From contig CAZVFX010000020.1 in the NCBI GenBank assembly GCA_964626565.1, positions 11,411 to 75,410 of the forward strand: a stretch of DNA of 64,000 nucleotides, in the 5' to 3' direction. This document shows, piece by piece, positions 24,901 through 33,041 of the stretch (the first letter of the stretch is position 1; each line of letters starts with the position of its first letter). A model generated the notes under the pieces. The model saw only the letters and a list, made by a program, of their open reading frames with translations, had not been told where the DNA came from and did no database searches. The DNA comes from CAZVFX01 sp964626565 (GTDB lineage: Bacteria; Myxococcota_A; UBA9042; CAIXZC01). The position numbers and the translations under genes are program-made.

Positions 24901-26667
24901 GCGTTCACCGGCTTTGAAATCAGCCGGCTGCAAGGGCACGCGGGCAAGGTTTATGCAGTAGCCTTTTCCCCCGACGGTTCCAGCCTCGTATCAGGGGGAG
25001 AGGACGGCGCCACTATCTTGTGGGACATCGCGTCGGGCAGCCCCTCAGCAAGCTGGCCCGGGCCGTCGGGGAAAGTCTATGCGGTGGCGTTCTCGCCCGA
25101 CGGCCGACTTGTGGCCTCCGCAGATGAGCAGGCCGTGCGCTTGCGGGACACTTCTACCCGCGCATCGCTAGCGGCATTCCGCGGACACTCAGGCAGAGTG
25201 CTTTCCCTGGCGTTTTCAACCGCCGGGCGACTGGCTTCTTCGGGTGAGGACCAGACGGTGCGCGTCTGGGACCTGGCGACTGGCAGCGAAATGAGTCGCA
25301 TGGAAGGCCACCAGGGCCGGGTTTACTCAGTGGCCTTCTCCCCGGACGGACGGCGGCTCGCGTCGGGGAGCGCGGACGGCACCTTGCGGTTGTGGAATGC
25401 GACCACCGGGACAGAGACCGCAAAGCTGGAAGGCCATTCTGGAGCCGTCTATAGCGTGGGTTTCTCTCCCGACGGGCAGACAATCGCGTCGGGCGGATTC
25501 GATTCTTCGGTGCGGCTGTGGGACCTCGCCTCCGGCGCAGAAGTCGCGCGCCTCGCCCACCACCAGAGCTGGGTTCTGTCTCTGGCTTATTCGCCCGATG
25601 GAAAGAGCCTGGCGACCGCAGGCGGCGACCGAGCCATACGCTTGTGGGACACTGGAACCTCCTCCGACCGGGGATGGTTCAAAGGCCATGCCGGAAAAGC
25701 CTATTCCGTCGCGTTCTCACCTGACGGAAGGGTTCTGGCTTCGGGAGGCGGAGACCATAAGGCGAAGTTATGGGACACCGGCAGGGGGTCCGAATTGTCT
25801 TCTTTCGAGGGGCACGGCGGTAAGGTGTACGCCACCGCGTTCTCCCCTTCCGGCAACACTTTTGCATCCGCCGGTGAAGACGGCACGGTACGTATTCGTG
25901 ACCTGGTGGGCGGCAAGGAGATACTCAACTTCCGGGGCGATGACCAGTACGTATGGTCCCTCGCTTTTTCACCCGACGGGGGTACACTGGCCACTTGCGG
26001 AGGGTCCAACCTTATTCGATTGTGGGACCCTGTGTCCGGAAAAGAAAAAGCAACTCTCTCCGGCCCCCAATCCCGGGTTTGGTCCCTCGCTTTTGCTCCT
26101 GACGGCAAGACTCTGGTCTCCGGAGACGGGGAGCAGGTAATCGCGTTGTGGGATGTCGCCACCGGAAGGGAGACCGGGCGGTTGGAAAGATGCGGAGGCG
26201 TAGTCCTCTCTTTGGCCATTTCTCCCGACGGCAAGCGCGTTGCAGCCGGCTGCATGACCGATACCGTGAAGCTGTGGGATCTTACCTCGGGCAAGGCCAA
26301 GGACATCGTCATGGGCGGAGGAAAGGTGTACTCGGTAGCCTTCGCACCCTCGGGAGATGCTCTGGCGGCCGGGTACTACGATGGTGCGATCCGGCTCTGG
26401 GACGTATTGGGCCAACGACCACTGGCCGTAATGACCAAGCATGAAAAGGCGGTAGGCGACCTCGCTTTCTCCCCTGACGGCTCCCTCCTCGCCTCCGGCG
26501 GAGTAGACGGCCACATCGGCCTGTGGCAACTCGACAACTTGCGCATCCCCGGGCCGGAATTGGCCCATCGCATCCTCGCAGAGCACAGCCTCGCAGCCGA
26601 CGGCATCGCCCTGATGCCCGACCCCGCCCGAACGTTGGGCCGCTTTGTTTGGACTGACGGCAGATAG
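21934..26667 (+). CDS. serine/threonine protein kinase with transmembrane segment and 21 WD40 repeats
   Basis: Signalling protein of 1577 residues. An N-terminal region (1-170) precedes a kinase domain (about 173-470) with the Gly loop LGRGGMG, catalytic Lys197 (IAIKE), a catalytic loop reading NRDIKPQN, the metal-binding DWG (common in bacterial WD40 kinases instead of DFG) and the activation segment GTPNYMPPEQ. A membrane helix (about 492-512) and an Ala/Glu/Arg-rich coiled coil (520-620) follow. The rest (655-1550) is WD40: I count 21 blade ends of the type VRLWD, enough for three seven-blade propellers. The His of the usual HRD is Asn308. The extracytoplasmic propellers could sense or scaffold ligands (inference). 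Confidence 0.93.
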   Translation: MEKKEQAGLHDRQLLFGVLCIQAGFLKPEQFLEEAAAWAVDPSRPLVKRLSERKLISPMDLELVQSLVARAVMAHGGDVRASLESFGGQRVVAESFGPSLSEETPSETWNVSTMGAPLMEQKAMSEETTAELVEPDSMELVTDEDEGRYGYLSRSALYEREEHSDTVKTESAELGRGGMGRVLLVHDKYLGRDIAIKELLYSGGSTAKAGTPRYGPDSPASASANMMERFLREARVTGQLEHPSIVPVYELGRRRDGTLYYAMRLVRGRTLAEAINDCKSLPQRLMLLSHVGDLCNAIAYAHSRGVINRDIKPQNVMVGEFGETVVLDWGLAKVVGQQDLRRTDLARSIAVVDAGAAGKTVAQFLGTPNYMPPEQAWGKLEDVDERSDVWSIGAVLYEVLTGQPPFHGSNAMEIMVRVREGVVVPVEELEPDAPPDLAAIANQCLVASRKGRYQTAREVAHEIDRYQSGARVHAYGYSSWELLKRFIAKNRALSAAVGAAFLILIVSTVLIWQQWEIAVDSEQRAVASEGEARIALGRAEQSEAEARTAEGKATENARQARKAKASALQNEKEAIAARELSEKRRTEAEAERNRAMQAEEEARITLAEAFVEKSLSSSDQGLHARGAAYAARALELTERPDARGRLLEFSLHASYPKLRTVIPGGVGASGGMALSADGGRLAAAAADGTITVFGLAEGKEILRFDEPCAVPRSLAYSPDGKTLVAGSNDGRVCVLDLVPGAVPISFRAHFDSVRTLAYSADGRVLATAGDDAAVRVWDCAHWTEISALPKIPGKLSAMSLSPDGTLLATADTAGTVRLWTADSNAKELASFGGFAGGALSLAFAPDGSLLAAGGADRSLRLYDVAGRRETIRQENQAGAVLSLAFGPGAATLASGCRGGALSLWSLSGAERPAMLSGHSDSVHSLAFASSGNLVASAAGSGDVRLWNPALKKEEARLGGHVDKVSAVAFSPLGNTLASGSADGTVRLWDAFTGFEISRLQGHAGKVYAVAFSPDGSSLVSGGEDGATILWDIASGSPSASWPGPSGKVYAVAFSPDGRLVASADEQAVRLRDTSTRASLAAFRGHSGRVLSLAFSTAGRLASSGEDQTVRVWDLATGSEMSRMEGHQGRVYSVAFSPDGRRLASGSADGTLRLWNATTGTETAKLEGHSGAVYSVGFSPDGQTIASGGFDSSVRLWDLASGAEVARLAHHQSWVLSLAYSPDGKSLATAGGDRAIRLWDTGTSSDRGWFKGHAGKAYSVAFSPDGRVLASGGGDHKAKLWDTGRGSELSSFEGHGGKVYATAFSPSGNTFASAGEDGTVRIRDLVGGKEILNFRGDDQYVWSLAFSPDGGTLATCGGSNLIRLWDPVSGKEKATLSGPQSRVWSLAFAPDGKTLVSGDGEQVIALWDVATGRETGRLERCGGVVLSLAISPDGKRVAAGCMTDTVKLWDLTSGKAKDIVMGGGKVYSVAFAPSGDALAAGYYDGAIRLWDVLGQRPLAVMTKHEKAVGDLAFSPDGSLLASGGVDGHIGLWQLDNLRIPGPELAHRILAEHSLAADGIALMPDPARTLGRFVWTDGR

Positions 26668-26673
26668 CCGTCC

Positions 26674-28779
26674 CTAAGGATCCGCCTCAACCGGCGGTTC
26701 GCCCTGAACCACTTTGTAGCGGTGGTTGCCGGCTACCTGGAACTGCTGGATGGTGAGGTCCTGGTCGGGCCAGCGGATGGTTACTTCAGCCAGGCATTCG
26801 TCGCCCAGGCCGAAGTGCTGGACAAAGTCCCGCTGCGTGCCGAAATGCCCGTGGCCGCCGTCTACTTCCCACTTGCGGGTGACACCGTCCGGAGTGGCCA
26901 CTGATATTTGCGCCCCGATGGCGGAACGGTTGGAGCCGTCGGCCCCCTCAACACTGATCTGCAGCCAGTTGCCCGCATCACCCAGGATGTTCTCGAACAA
27001 ACGCACCTGCAACGTCTCGTAACAGTCGTCCAGGTACTGGCCGCCGCACCGCATCTTGGAGTGCCCCACCAGCACGTCCAGGTCTCCGTCGCGGTCAAAG
27101 TCCGCCGCGGTGACGCCGTGGTTTCTCAAATGCTCAAAAAAGTCCTCTGTGCCTACCTCCAGGAACGTCTCCGCCGATTCCTGGTGATACAAGTGGGCGA
27201 GGGTGTACGGGTAGTCGGAGGAAGCGACGTGAATGTCCAGCCAACCGTCGTTGTCGAAGTCAAACACCGTGTTGGTCATGTCACCATCATCCCACACCGG
27301 CCCGGGCTCCCCGTCCCCGTTGATGTCCGGGTGCAATTTGGTAAGCCCTGTAACCTCATTCCCCGGCCGCTCGAACCTCACGTCCGCTTCACCGGTGTTC
27401 ACCACCAACTCCGCCGGGTCGGAACTGGAGCCCACATCCCAGTGCACAATTTCGCCGGTCATCAGGTCGATGAACCCGTCGTTGTTCACATCCGCACAGG
27501 TGGTGGTCGCGCTGTTGCCGGCCAAACGCCACGGCTCCCGGTCTGTCGCATGATTCCAGCGGAACGCATCCGCATCCACCTGACACTTGATCCACGTGGG
27601 CCCCGGCACACCCTCGCACTCATCATCTTCAGGGTGCAGCTTGCACCAGCACTGGGCCGACTCGTTGTCGCTCCAGTCCATTCGGTCGTCGTAGGCGTAA
27701 CCGGAGTACACGGACACATTCTCGTAAGTAACCGAACCCGACTTTCCGGACACCCCCTGCCACAGATGATTGGGGCACCTTCCATACGATGCGGTTAGCA
27801 ACTCAGGCACGCCGTCATTGTTCAGGTCACACGCGGTAGACCCCCACGCCCACGAATGGCCCAGCCCATTATTGAGATTGTCGGGCGGCAGCAGCCACGG
27901 CTTCGTTTCGATTCCGGTCTGTTTGGAGACATCGGTGAAAGCCCCGGTACCATCCCCCTTGAACAGCTTGTCCGGAAGCGGCTGGTTCGTGCCGCCCACC
28001 ATGTTGTTTACCGTCCAGATATCAAGGAACCCATCCCTGTCGAAATCCACCAGCGTGACTCCTGCCGGCACCGTGTACATCCCTTCCTGCCGGTATCCGT
28101 TCTCCTGCGGCCCCAGCGAAAAAGTGCCGTCGCCGTTGTTCAGGAACACTTCAGAGGTTTCGATCACGGTTTTAGGATCGTGAACTGTATTCGCCATCAC
28201 GAAATCCACATCGCCGTCGTTGTCCAGGTCCCCGGCCGCGAGCACTTCACCCGGTCGACCCAGAGTGTCGTCGGTTCCATACCTCGTCTGCACAATGCCC
28301 GACGCTTGTGTAGCGTCTTCGAATTTCCCCGTCCCCGTATTGCGCAGCAACCAGAACGACCTGTCGCCACCGGGAGAAAAATCATCCACGCCGCCGCCCC
28401 AACGAACAATCAAGTCGGTCCAGCCGTCGCCGTCGTAGTCGGTCGCGTTGATCCGGAAGCCCTGCACCGCAATGTCGATGAGCCCCCACTCCGCAGTGAC
28501 TTCCTTGAAGATCTTTACCCCGGGAGACCAGAGGGTTCCCGGGTTGGGCGTGCACTCCACAGGCGGAGGCCCAACGTCGGCCTCGACCTCTGCCGGGAGG
28601 ACATCGTCCGGATCCACCACGTCCGCGGGTTCGATGTCACTCGAGTCGACATCGCCAGGTTGGGTGGACGCGTCGGGAGACGAAGACTCCGGGGTCACGT
28701 CCGACGCCTCCCCACCATCGCCGTTGCCGCAGGAAGCAGCCCAGATCACTACAAACAACAAGAGTGACAACTGTTTCAT
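26674..28779 (-). CDS. FG-GAP/VCBS-repeat lipoprotein with ASPIC/UnbV-like C-terminus
   Basis: Surface lipoprotein of 701 residues. The lipobox ASC is followed by a low-complexity Ser/Asp/Pro/Glu/Val linker to about residue 75. FG-GAP repeats then form a beta-propeller; calcium-binding loops such as DYDGDGWTD, DLDNDGDVDF, DFDRDGFLD and DFDRDGDLD are clear. The C-terminal 90 residues (TIRWPDQDLTIQQFQ) resemble the ASPIC/UnbV module of CRTAC1-type proteins. A Cys-rich insertion (AQCWCKLHPEDDECEG) interrupts the propeller. It follows the YdjM-like gene by 19 nt with GAGG upstream of its ATG, so it may be the last gene of that operon. It is convergent with the WD40 kinase. Confidence 0.82.
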   Translation of the reverse strand: MKQLSLLLFVVIWAASCGNGDGGEASDVTPESSSPDASTQPGDVDSSDIEPADVVDPDDVLPAEVEADVGPPPVECTPNPGTLWSPGVKIFKEVTAEWGLIDIAVQGFRINATDYDGDGWTDLIVRWGGGVDDFSPGGDRSFWLLRNTGTGKFEDATQASGIVQTRYGTDDTLGRPGEVLAAGDLDNDGDVDFVMANTVHDPKTVIETSEVFLNNGDGTFSLGPQENGYRQEGMYTVPAGVTLVDFDRDGFLDIWTVNNMVGGTNQPLPDKLFKGDGTGAFTDVSKQTGIETKPWLLPPDNLNNGLGHSWAWGSTACDLNNDGVPELLTASYGRCPNHLWQGVSGKSGSVTYENVSVYSGYAYDDRMDWSDNESAQCWCKLHPEDDECEGVPGPTWIKCQVDADAFRWNHATDREPWRLAGNSATTTCADVNNDGFIDLMTGEIVHWDVGSSSDPAELVVNTGEADVRFERPGNEVTGLTKLHPDINGDGEPGPVWDDGDMTNTVFDFDNDGWLDIHVASSDYPYTLAHLYHQESAETFLEVGTEDFFEHLRNHGVTAADFDRDGDLDVLVGHSKMRCGGQYLDDCYETLQVRLFENILGDAGNWLQISVEGADGSNRSAIGAQISVATPDGVTRKWEVDGGHGHFGTQRDFVQHFGLGDECLAEVTIRWPDQDLTIQQFQVAGNHRYKVVQGEPPVEADP

Positions 28780-28798
28780 AAGCTACCTCGACTAAACG

Positions 28799-29971
28799 TT
28801 AGATCGATCCCATCTCGCCCGGCCCGTCCAGCGCTTCCTCGTCGTGCGCCGGTCCGTCCTTGTAGTCTGCTTCGCCTAATTCCGGATGCTCAATGGCGGG
28901 GATGTAGCGACGATAGAGCCTGGAGCCGGCATGGAGCACGAACAAGGGGATGGCGACAAAGTAGGCCGCGTAGTTGGCCAATGAGACCAGGTAGTAGGAA
29001 AGGTCTGAATAGCTTCCCGCCATGCCGGCCGCCCAGGGCATCACCACGTTGGCTTCTGCCGTGTATACAATGCAGTTCCACAAGATGATGGCGATGCAAC
29101 AGTAGTTCAGCGTGATATTGCCTAAGACGCTGGCTGCATGGGTCCACTTGAACCCGCTGGATCGATTATCGGAAAACGGCCAGAAAAGCACTGACCCAAG
29201 CACCCCGAACTGGTCCACGAAAGTGTGCCCCCAGAATGACAGGGTAATGATGCCGAACAGGGTCAATGCCATGGGTGCCGTAAACGCTGCCGCCCCCGCG
29301 CCGGACATCGCCCCGAACAGCGCGTAAATCAGATAACCGAGAACACCGCAAAGCAGGCCCACGAAGGGACTGTGCGCCCAGGTGCGGTGCCAGGGGATGA
29401 AGTCCATTCGGACGTAGTCATCCACCGGCACGAACGAAAAATCGGGGCCGGAGAAGATGGCTACCTCGGTCTTGGCGTGGTACGGATTGTTCATCTTCGC
29501 TTTGAAGGGCGCCTCGGCGTACAGTTGCTCCTTGGGAACATCGGGGAGCGACCGGGGCAGATGCCCGCCGCCGCCCATGGTCTGGCCCATGGTCTTCAGC
29601 GGCCCGATCTGCGCGATCACCTTCCTGTTTTCCTGGTCGATGCGAATGGAGTAGGTGCGATGATAGTTGGCCGACACTTTCAACGTGTGGAGTTTGACTC
29701 GCACAGTCTTCTGTTGGTCGGCCGCCTCATCCACCGCTTTCGCCACCAACTCCGCAATGGGCCGGGCATCCAGATTGTCCAGGTCCGGAGTCACCGTGTA
29801 TTCGTGCTTCCACAGGTAACGGCAGATGCGAAAATCCAAGGTGTCGGGAAGCAGGCCGAAAGCGCCTCCCGCCAGCAGGATAAAGGAGTTTTCCTCCAGG
29901 GTCGCCCGCATCGCTTCGGGGAAACAGGTTGCCACCGCCATTCCGGTGAGGAAATGTCCGATTCCTTTCAT
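28799..29971 (-). CDS. membrane-bound metal-dependent hydrolase, YdjM/DUF457-like
   Basis: Integral membrane protein of 390 residues with motifs of the YdjM (DUF457) metal hydrolase family: an N-terminal His (GHFLTGMAVA), LLPDTLDF, a central HRTWAHSPF that corresponds to the family HRxxTHS, and GHTFVDQFG. The last three lie near membrane helices and would bind metal. A hydrophilic insert of about 150 residues separates the first Asp motif from the central His motif, longer than usual. I chose the ATG at 29971 (GGAGGTGGAGAA) over a start 69 nt upstream. It is 11 nt after the TctA-like gene and belongs to a membrane operon with two zinc-ribbon proteins. The substrate is unknown. Confidence 0.72.
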   Translation of the reverse strand: MKGIGHFLTGMAVATCFPEAMRATLEENSFILLAGGAFGLLPDTLDFRICRYLWKHEYTVTPDLDNLDARPIAELVAKAVDEAADQQKTVRVKLHTLKVSANYHRTYSIRIDQENRKVIAQIGPLKTMGQTMGGGGHLPRSLPDVPKEQLYAEAPFKAKMNNPYHAKTEVAIFSGPDFSFVPVDDYVRMDFIPWHRTWAHSPFVGLLCGVLGYLIYALFGAMSGAGAAAFTAPMALTLFGIITLSFWGHTFVDQFGVLGSVLFWPFSDNRSSGFKWTHAASVLGNITLNYCCIAIILWNCIVYTAEANVVMPWAAGMAGSYSDLSYYLVSLANYAAYFVAIPLFVLHAGSRLYRRYIPAIEHPELGEADYKDGPAHDEEALDGPGEMGSI

Positions 29972-29982
29972 TTCTCCACCTC

Positions 29983-31323
29983 CTACAAGAAGCCGAGCCA
30001 GCGGGCCACATCGGGCCCGAAGCCGGACATATTCAAGCACATTGGAACAAGAAGGCAGGCCAGCAGATTGATGCGCCGGCTATGCCACAAATTGGGAACC
30101 ATGCCGATCACCGTGGACACCGCAAGGATGATGAGACCCTGCCAACTGGTGATCGCAGCTACCAGTCCGATCATGATGATCATGCCGAAAAACGAAATCC
30201 ACTTGTAGTTGATCTTCCTGGCGATCCAGATAGCCATGCGAGAGTACCAGAAAACCAGGAGGAACGAAATGGCTCCGGTGAGCACGATGATACCGGCGAT
30301 GCTGAGGAACTGGGCGTAGGTCTCCGGTACAAAGAAGAGGCTGATGTTGATGGCAGCCCCACCCCGGCGCAGGAACACGCCGGGCATGAAGAAGAAGAGC
30401 AGGGTGCCGACGTAATACATCACCCTTCCTGCACCGCCTCCGATAATGAACTGCCGGTCGCCGCCGGTTACCGTGGCATGCCCGGTGAGCAGTAAGGCCG
30501 GACCCGGCGTAATCGCTGGCGTGAAGCCGGCGAAGATCCCCGCCAACAGACCCGACGCGCTGCCTCGCACCACGTCCTCGGTATACAACTCCACCGACTT
30601 GGCCACGTGTTGCGGCGGATTCTTCACCGTGGCCAGCAGAGTCAAGAGCTGGCTCGGAATGGCGAACAACCCCACAAACACCGGCATCAGCGACTGGAAG
30701 GTCGCGTCGGTGGGGATGATGGTACGATAGAAAATGAACATGCCCAGAAGACTCGCCAGCGCGAAACTTACGTAGCCCATACAGATGGGGATCCACCCAT
30801 CCAGGATTCGTTTCAGCGCCGTAGGCGCGGTGCCCGGGTCTTTGGGCCACTCAGTCATGAGCAGAAACACGATCACCGCACCGGCAATCCAGTACAGGTG
30901 CGGCCGCAGCAGGTCCCTGAAAAACACGGCCACCGGCTGACCAAAGGTAGGGAAGAAAAGGCCGATTACCAGAATCGCCACCAGCGAGCCCACGGAACCC
31001 AGAATCACAGCCTCATGCCCCCGCCGCTCGTATAGGAATTTCTCATGCGGCAACATGATATATCGATACGAATCATCACACGGCTGGAAGAACTGTGACG
31101 AGATGGTGAACAAGAGCGAAAAACCCACCACCAACCCGATGAGGAACGAAGTCAGCAGCATCGGGTCCAGCCCCGAGAAGAAGTGATACACCGCAAACAC
31201 AATGGTCATGGTGATCGCAATGACGTTGTAGATGTGCAAGCCCGGAATAAGTGAGGCGATCGCGGAAATCCCTACCCCCACCAGAGCCAGCACAATACTC
31301 ATGAACAAGAGGCTAAGTTCCAT
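29983..31323 (-). CDS. TctA-like (DUF112 type) multi-pass membrane protein
   Basis: Integral membrane protein of 446 residues with roughly 10 to 12 helices. It resembles the TctA/DUF112 permease superfamily: a Gly-rich loop GSASGLLAGIFAGFTPAITPGPA is reminiscent of the TctA substrate signature, and a similar Gly/Pro pattern occurs near the N-terminus (ISAIASLIPGLH). No TctB or TctC partner is near, so it is not a standard tripartite tricarboxylate transporter. It starts at 31323 with GGGAGGTGAGTA and overlaps the upstream stop by one base (TAATG), indicating strong coupling with the zinc-ribbon proteins. The transported substrate cannot be inferred. Confidence 0.72.
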   Translation of the reverse strand: MELSLLFMSIVLALVGVGISAIASLIPGLHIYNVIAITMTIVFAVYHFFSGLDPMLLTSFLIGLVVGFSLLFTISSQFFQPCDDSYRYIMLPHEKFLYERRGHEAVILGSVGSLVAILVIGLFFPTFGQPVAVFFRDLLRPHLYWIAGAVIVFLLMTEWPKDPGTAPTALKRILDGWIPICMGYVSFALASLLGMFIFYRTIIPTDATFQSLMPVFVGLFAIPSQLLTLLATVKNPPQHVAKSVELYTEDVVRGSASGLLAGIFAGFTPAITPGPALLLTGHATVTGGDRQFIIGGGAGRVMYYVGTLLFFFMPGVFLRRGGAAINISLFFVPETYAQFLSIAGIIVLTGAISFLLVFWYSRMAIWIARKINYKWISFFGMIIMIGLVAAITSWQGLIILAVSTVIGMVPNLWHSRRINLLACLLVPMCLNMSGFGPDVARWLGFL

Positions 31324-31907
31324 TACTCACCTCCCTTGTCGTCGGGGGGCATCGTCGGCGCACCGGCTGGGATTATCTCCAACATCGAACTTGTGTTGAC
31401 GGTCAGGAGTTGAAAACCCTTCCCTGCGTGAAAAGTGCCTTCAACATTCACCAGATCTCCCTTTACCGGCACCCGCTTCTCCTGCTCCAGGGTGTAGTAG
31501 ATTGGGCCCTCTACCTTCACCTTCAGGCCGAACTTGTTCGCTTCCGTGCCGTCGGAAAGCCAGAAAGTGTAGATGTCCGACGCCTTGTAAGGAGTCCGGA
31601 CCATCTGCGTCTTGGTGACCTTTCCTTCCACCCGGAAGTGCTGGAATGCATCCTTCACATCCAGATCAGATATCTTCGCCACCGGCGAGCCGACCATCCC
31701 GGCTGCAACCAGGAGCACCACTCCCAGCGCGAGGATGAATAACGCGCATTTCATGAGCGTCGTTTCCTTGACCCGCTTGTCCGGGGATGTCGCGCTGCAG
31801 CAGTAGTAGCACACCTCCACCGGCTCAATGGACGCACCGCAACTCGGACAGGGCAACAATCCCCCACCCCCGCCGTGCGCACCGCCTTCTGCTTTGGATT
31901 CCTGCAT
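31323..31907 (-). CDS. zinc-ribbon, single-pass membrane, OB-fold-like protein
   Basis: Hypothetical protein of 194 residues. A zinc ribbon near the N-terminus (CPSCG...CYYCC) is followed by one membrane helix (about residues 52-72) and a beta-rich domain of about 110 residues whose pattern (VEGKVTKTQMV...GDLVNVEGTFHAGKG) looks like an OB fold. GGAGAACAAT precedes the ATG at 31907. It is the second gene of the operon and has the same architecture as the 31929-32882 product, so both may bind the same partner at the membrane. No catalytic residue is recognised. Confidence 0.6.
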   Translation of the reverse strand: MQESKAEGGAHGGGGGLLPCPSCGASIEPVEVCYYCCSATSPDKRVKETTLMKCALFILALGVVLLVAAGMVGSPVAKISDLDVKDAFQHFRVEGKVTKTQMVRTPYKASDIYTFWLSDGTEANKFGLKVKVEGPIYYTLEQEKRVPVKGDLVNVEGTFHAGKGFQLLTVNTSSMLEIIPAGAPTMPPDDKGGE

Positions 31908-31928
31908 ATTGTTCTCCGCTCGTAGCAG

Positions 31929-32882
31929 CTACTTTCTCAGTTCCAAAATCTCGATTTCTCCGGGGTCCGCCAGATGCAGCCGCCACCCCTTGGCGAAACT
32001 TGAATCCTGGTAGCGCAAGGCACCCGTCACGCTGATTCGCGCGCCGTTGGGAGGCGCACCTCCCCACTCCAGGTCTGTCGGCAGGATCGCACCAGCCAAC
32101 TCCAGCACAGTCCACGGGATAACCACATCGAGGTTGGCCCACCTGCCGTCGATCTTACCCGCTGACAATCTGATCTTGGCTTCGTAGTTCTTGTAGGTCT
32201 TGCCGTCTTTCTTCTTACCTTCCCTCCGGACGTAGTTTCGGTACACCTTGCCAACCACCCGGACCCGATCGAATTCGTTGAAGTCGTCCCTTCCCGCGGT
32301 CGCAATCTCCCGGGGCCTGTAGTCAGCCAGGGGAGGCGGCCGTGTGATGGTCAACTCTTCGGGAGCCCCAACGATGAGCGAGTGACGGTGCATGCGGATC
32401 TGGAAGTTCCCCATCACATGCACCCGATCTCCTACCGCCGGGATCTTGCCCGCCTTGACGATGCGCCGGGTCGCGTCCTCGTAGGTCTTCACCCGGGTAC
32501 GTGCACTGCCGTCGTCAAGACAGAATTGCAGAGTGCCCGCAGTGGGGTCGTCAGAGCCGGAAGCATGATAGAGCCGGGGAGTGTCGCAAACGACCCCTTC
32601 CAACTGGACGTAGGCAAAATTGCTCTGCTCTGTCAGAGACGCCACCTTCACCAGGGGATTCCCGATGGTCTTGCCCAGATGCGCCAACACAAAAATGCCG
32701 ATAATCCCAATAATCGGAGACGCATACTTGGTCACCCGGAGGATCATCCGCTTGTTGTGATGCGCGCGGCAGTAGGGGCAGAACTCCAAGGGTCCCACAT
32801 ACCGCTTGCACTTCGGGCAGTTGGTGTAGTCGTTTGAATGGCTTAGGGTGTAAGGCTCAATTCCGGGCGGTGGGCCGGTCAT
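31929..32882 (-). CDS. zinc-ribbon, single-pass membrane protein with two OB-fold-like domains
   Basis: Hypothetical protein of 317 residues: N-terminal zinc ribbon (CPKCKR...CPYCRAHH), one membrane helix (about 55-73), then two beta-rich repeats that resemble tandem OB folds (VQLEGVVCDT...GDRVHVMGNF and VRVVGKVYRN...ARISVTGALRY). I chose the ATG at 32882 because GGAGG sits 8 nt upstream; the ATG pair at 32900 has no ribosome site. It is the first gene of the operon and is divergent from the radical SAM operon. Similar chains occur with TctA-like permeases, but no function is established here. Confidence 0.62.
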   Translation of the reverse strand: MTGPPPGIEPYTLSHSNDYTNCPKCKRYVGPLEFCPYCRAHHNKRMILRVTKYASPIIGIIGIFVLAHLGKTIGNPLVKVASLTEQSNFAYVQLEGVVCDTPRLYHASGSDDPTAGTLQFCLDDGSARTRVKTYEDATRRIVKAGKIPAVGDRVHVMGNFQIRMHRHSLIVGAPEELTITRPPPLADYRPREIATAGRDDFNEFDRVRVVGKVYRNYVRREGKKKDGKTYKNYEAKIRLSAGKIDGRWANLDVVIPWTVLELAGAILPTDLEWGGAPPNGARISVTGALRYQDSSFAKGWRLHLADPGEIEILELRK

Positions 32883-32928
32883 GCCAGCTACCTCCATCAT
32901 ATGAATCAGGGATCAGAAAGGCCTTTCG

Positions 32929-32957
32929 AGTACAACAGGCAGCAGGTACAAAGTCAA
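32929..32957 (-). promoter_or_regulatory. candidate promoter for the zinc-ribbon/TctA operon
   Basis: TTGACT (32957-32952) is 17 nt from TGTACT (32934-32929) on the minus strand, about 47 nt upstream of the chosen ATG at 32882. The match is good at -35 (five of six) and fair at -10 (four of six). Confidence 0.35.
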
Positions 32958-32983
32958 GGACTTCCGTGTGCGCGCCCGCGGAC

Positions 32984-33012
32984 TTGAATCGAGGGCCGGA
33001 AGTTGCCATTAT
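32984..33012 (+). promoter_or_regulatory. candidate promoter for the radical SAM-LuxCE operon
   Basis: TTGAAT (32984-32989) is 17 nt from CATTAT (33007-33012). Transcription would begin around 33019, giving a leader of about 23 nt with the GGAGG ribosome site at 33029-33033. Both hexamers match at four of six positions, so this is only a candidate, supported by the ideal spacing. Confidence 0.35.
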
Positions 33013-33041
33013 CATCACTGATCGCAACGGAGGCTACTGCC

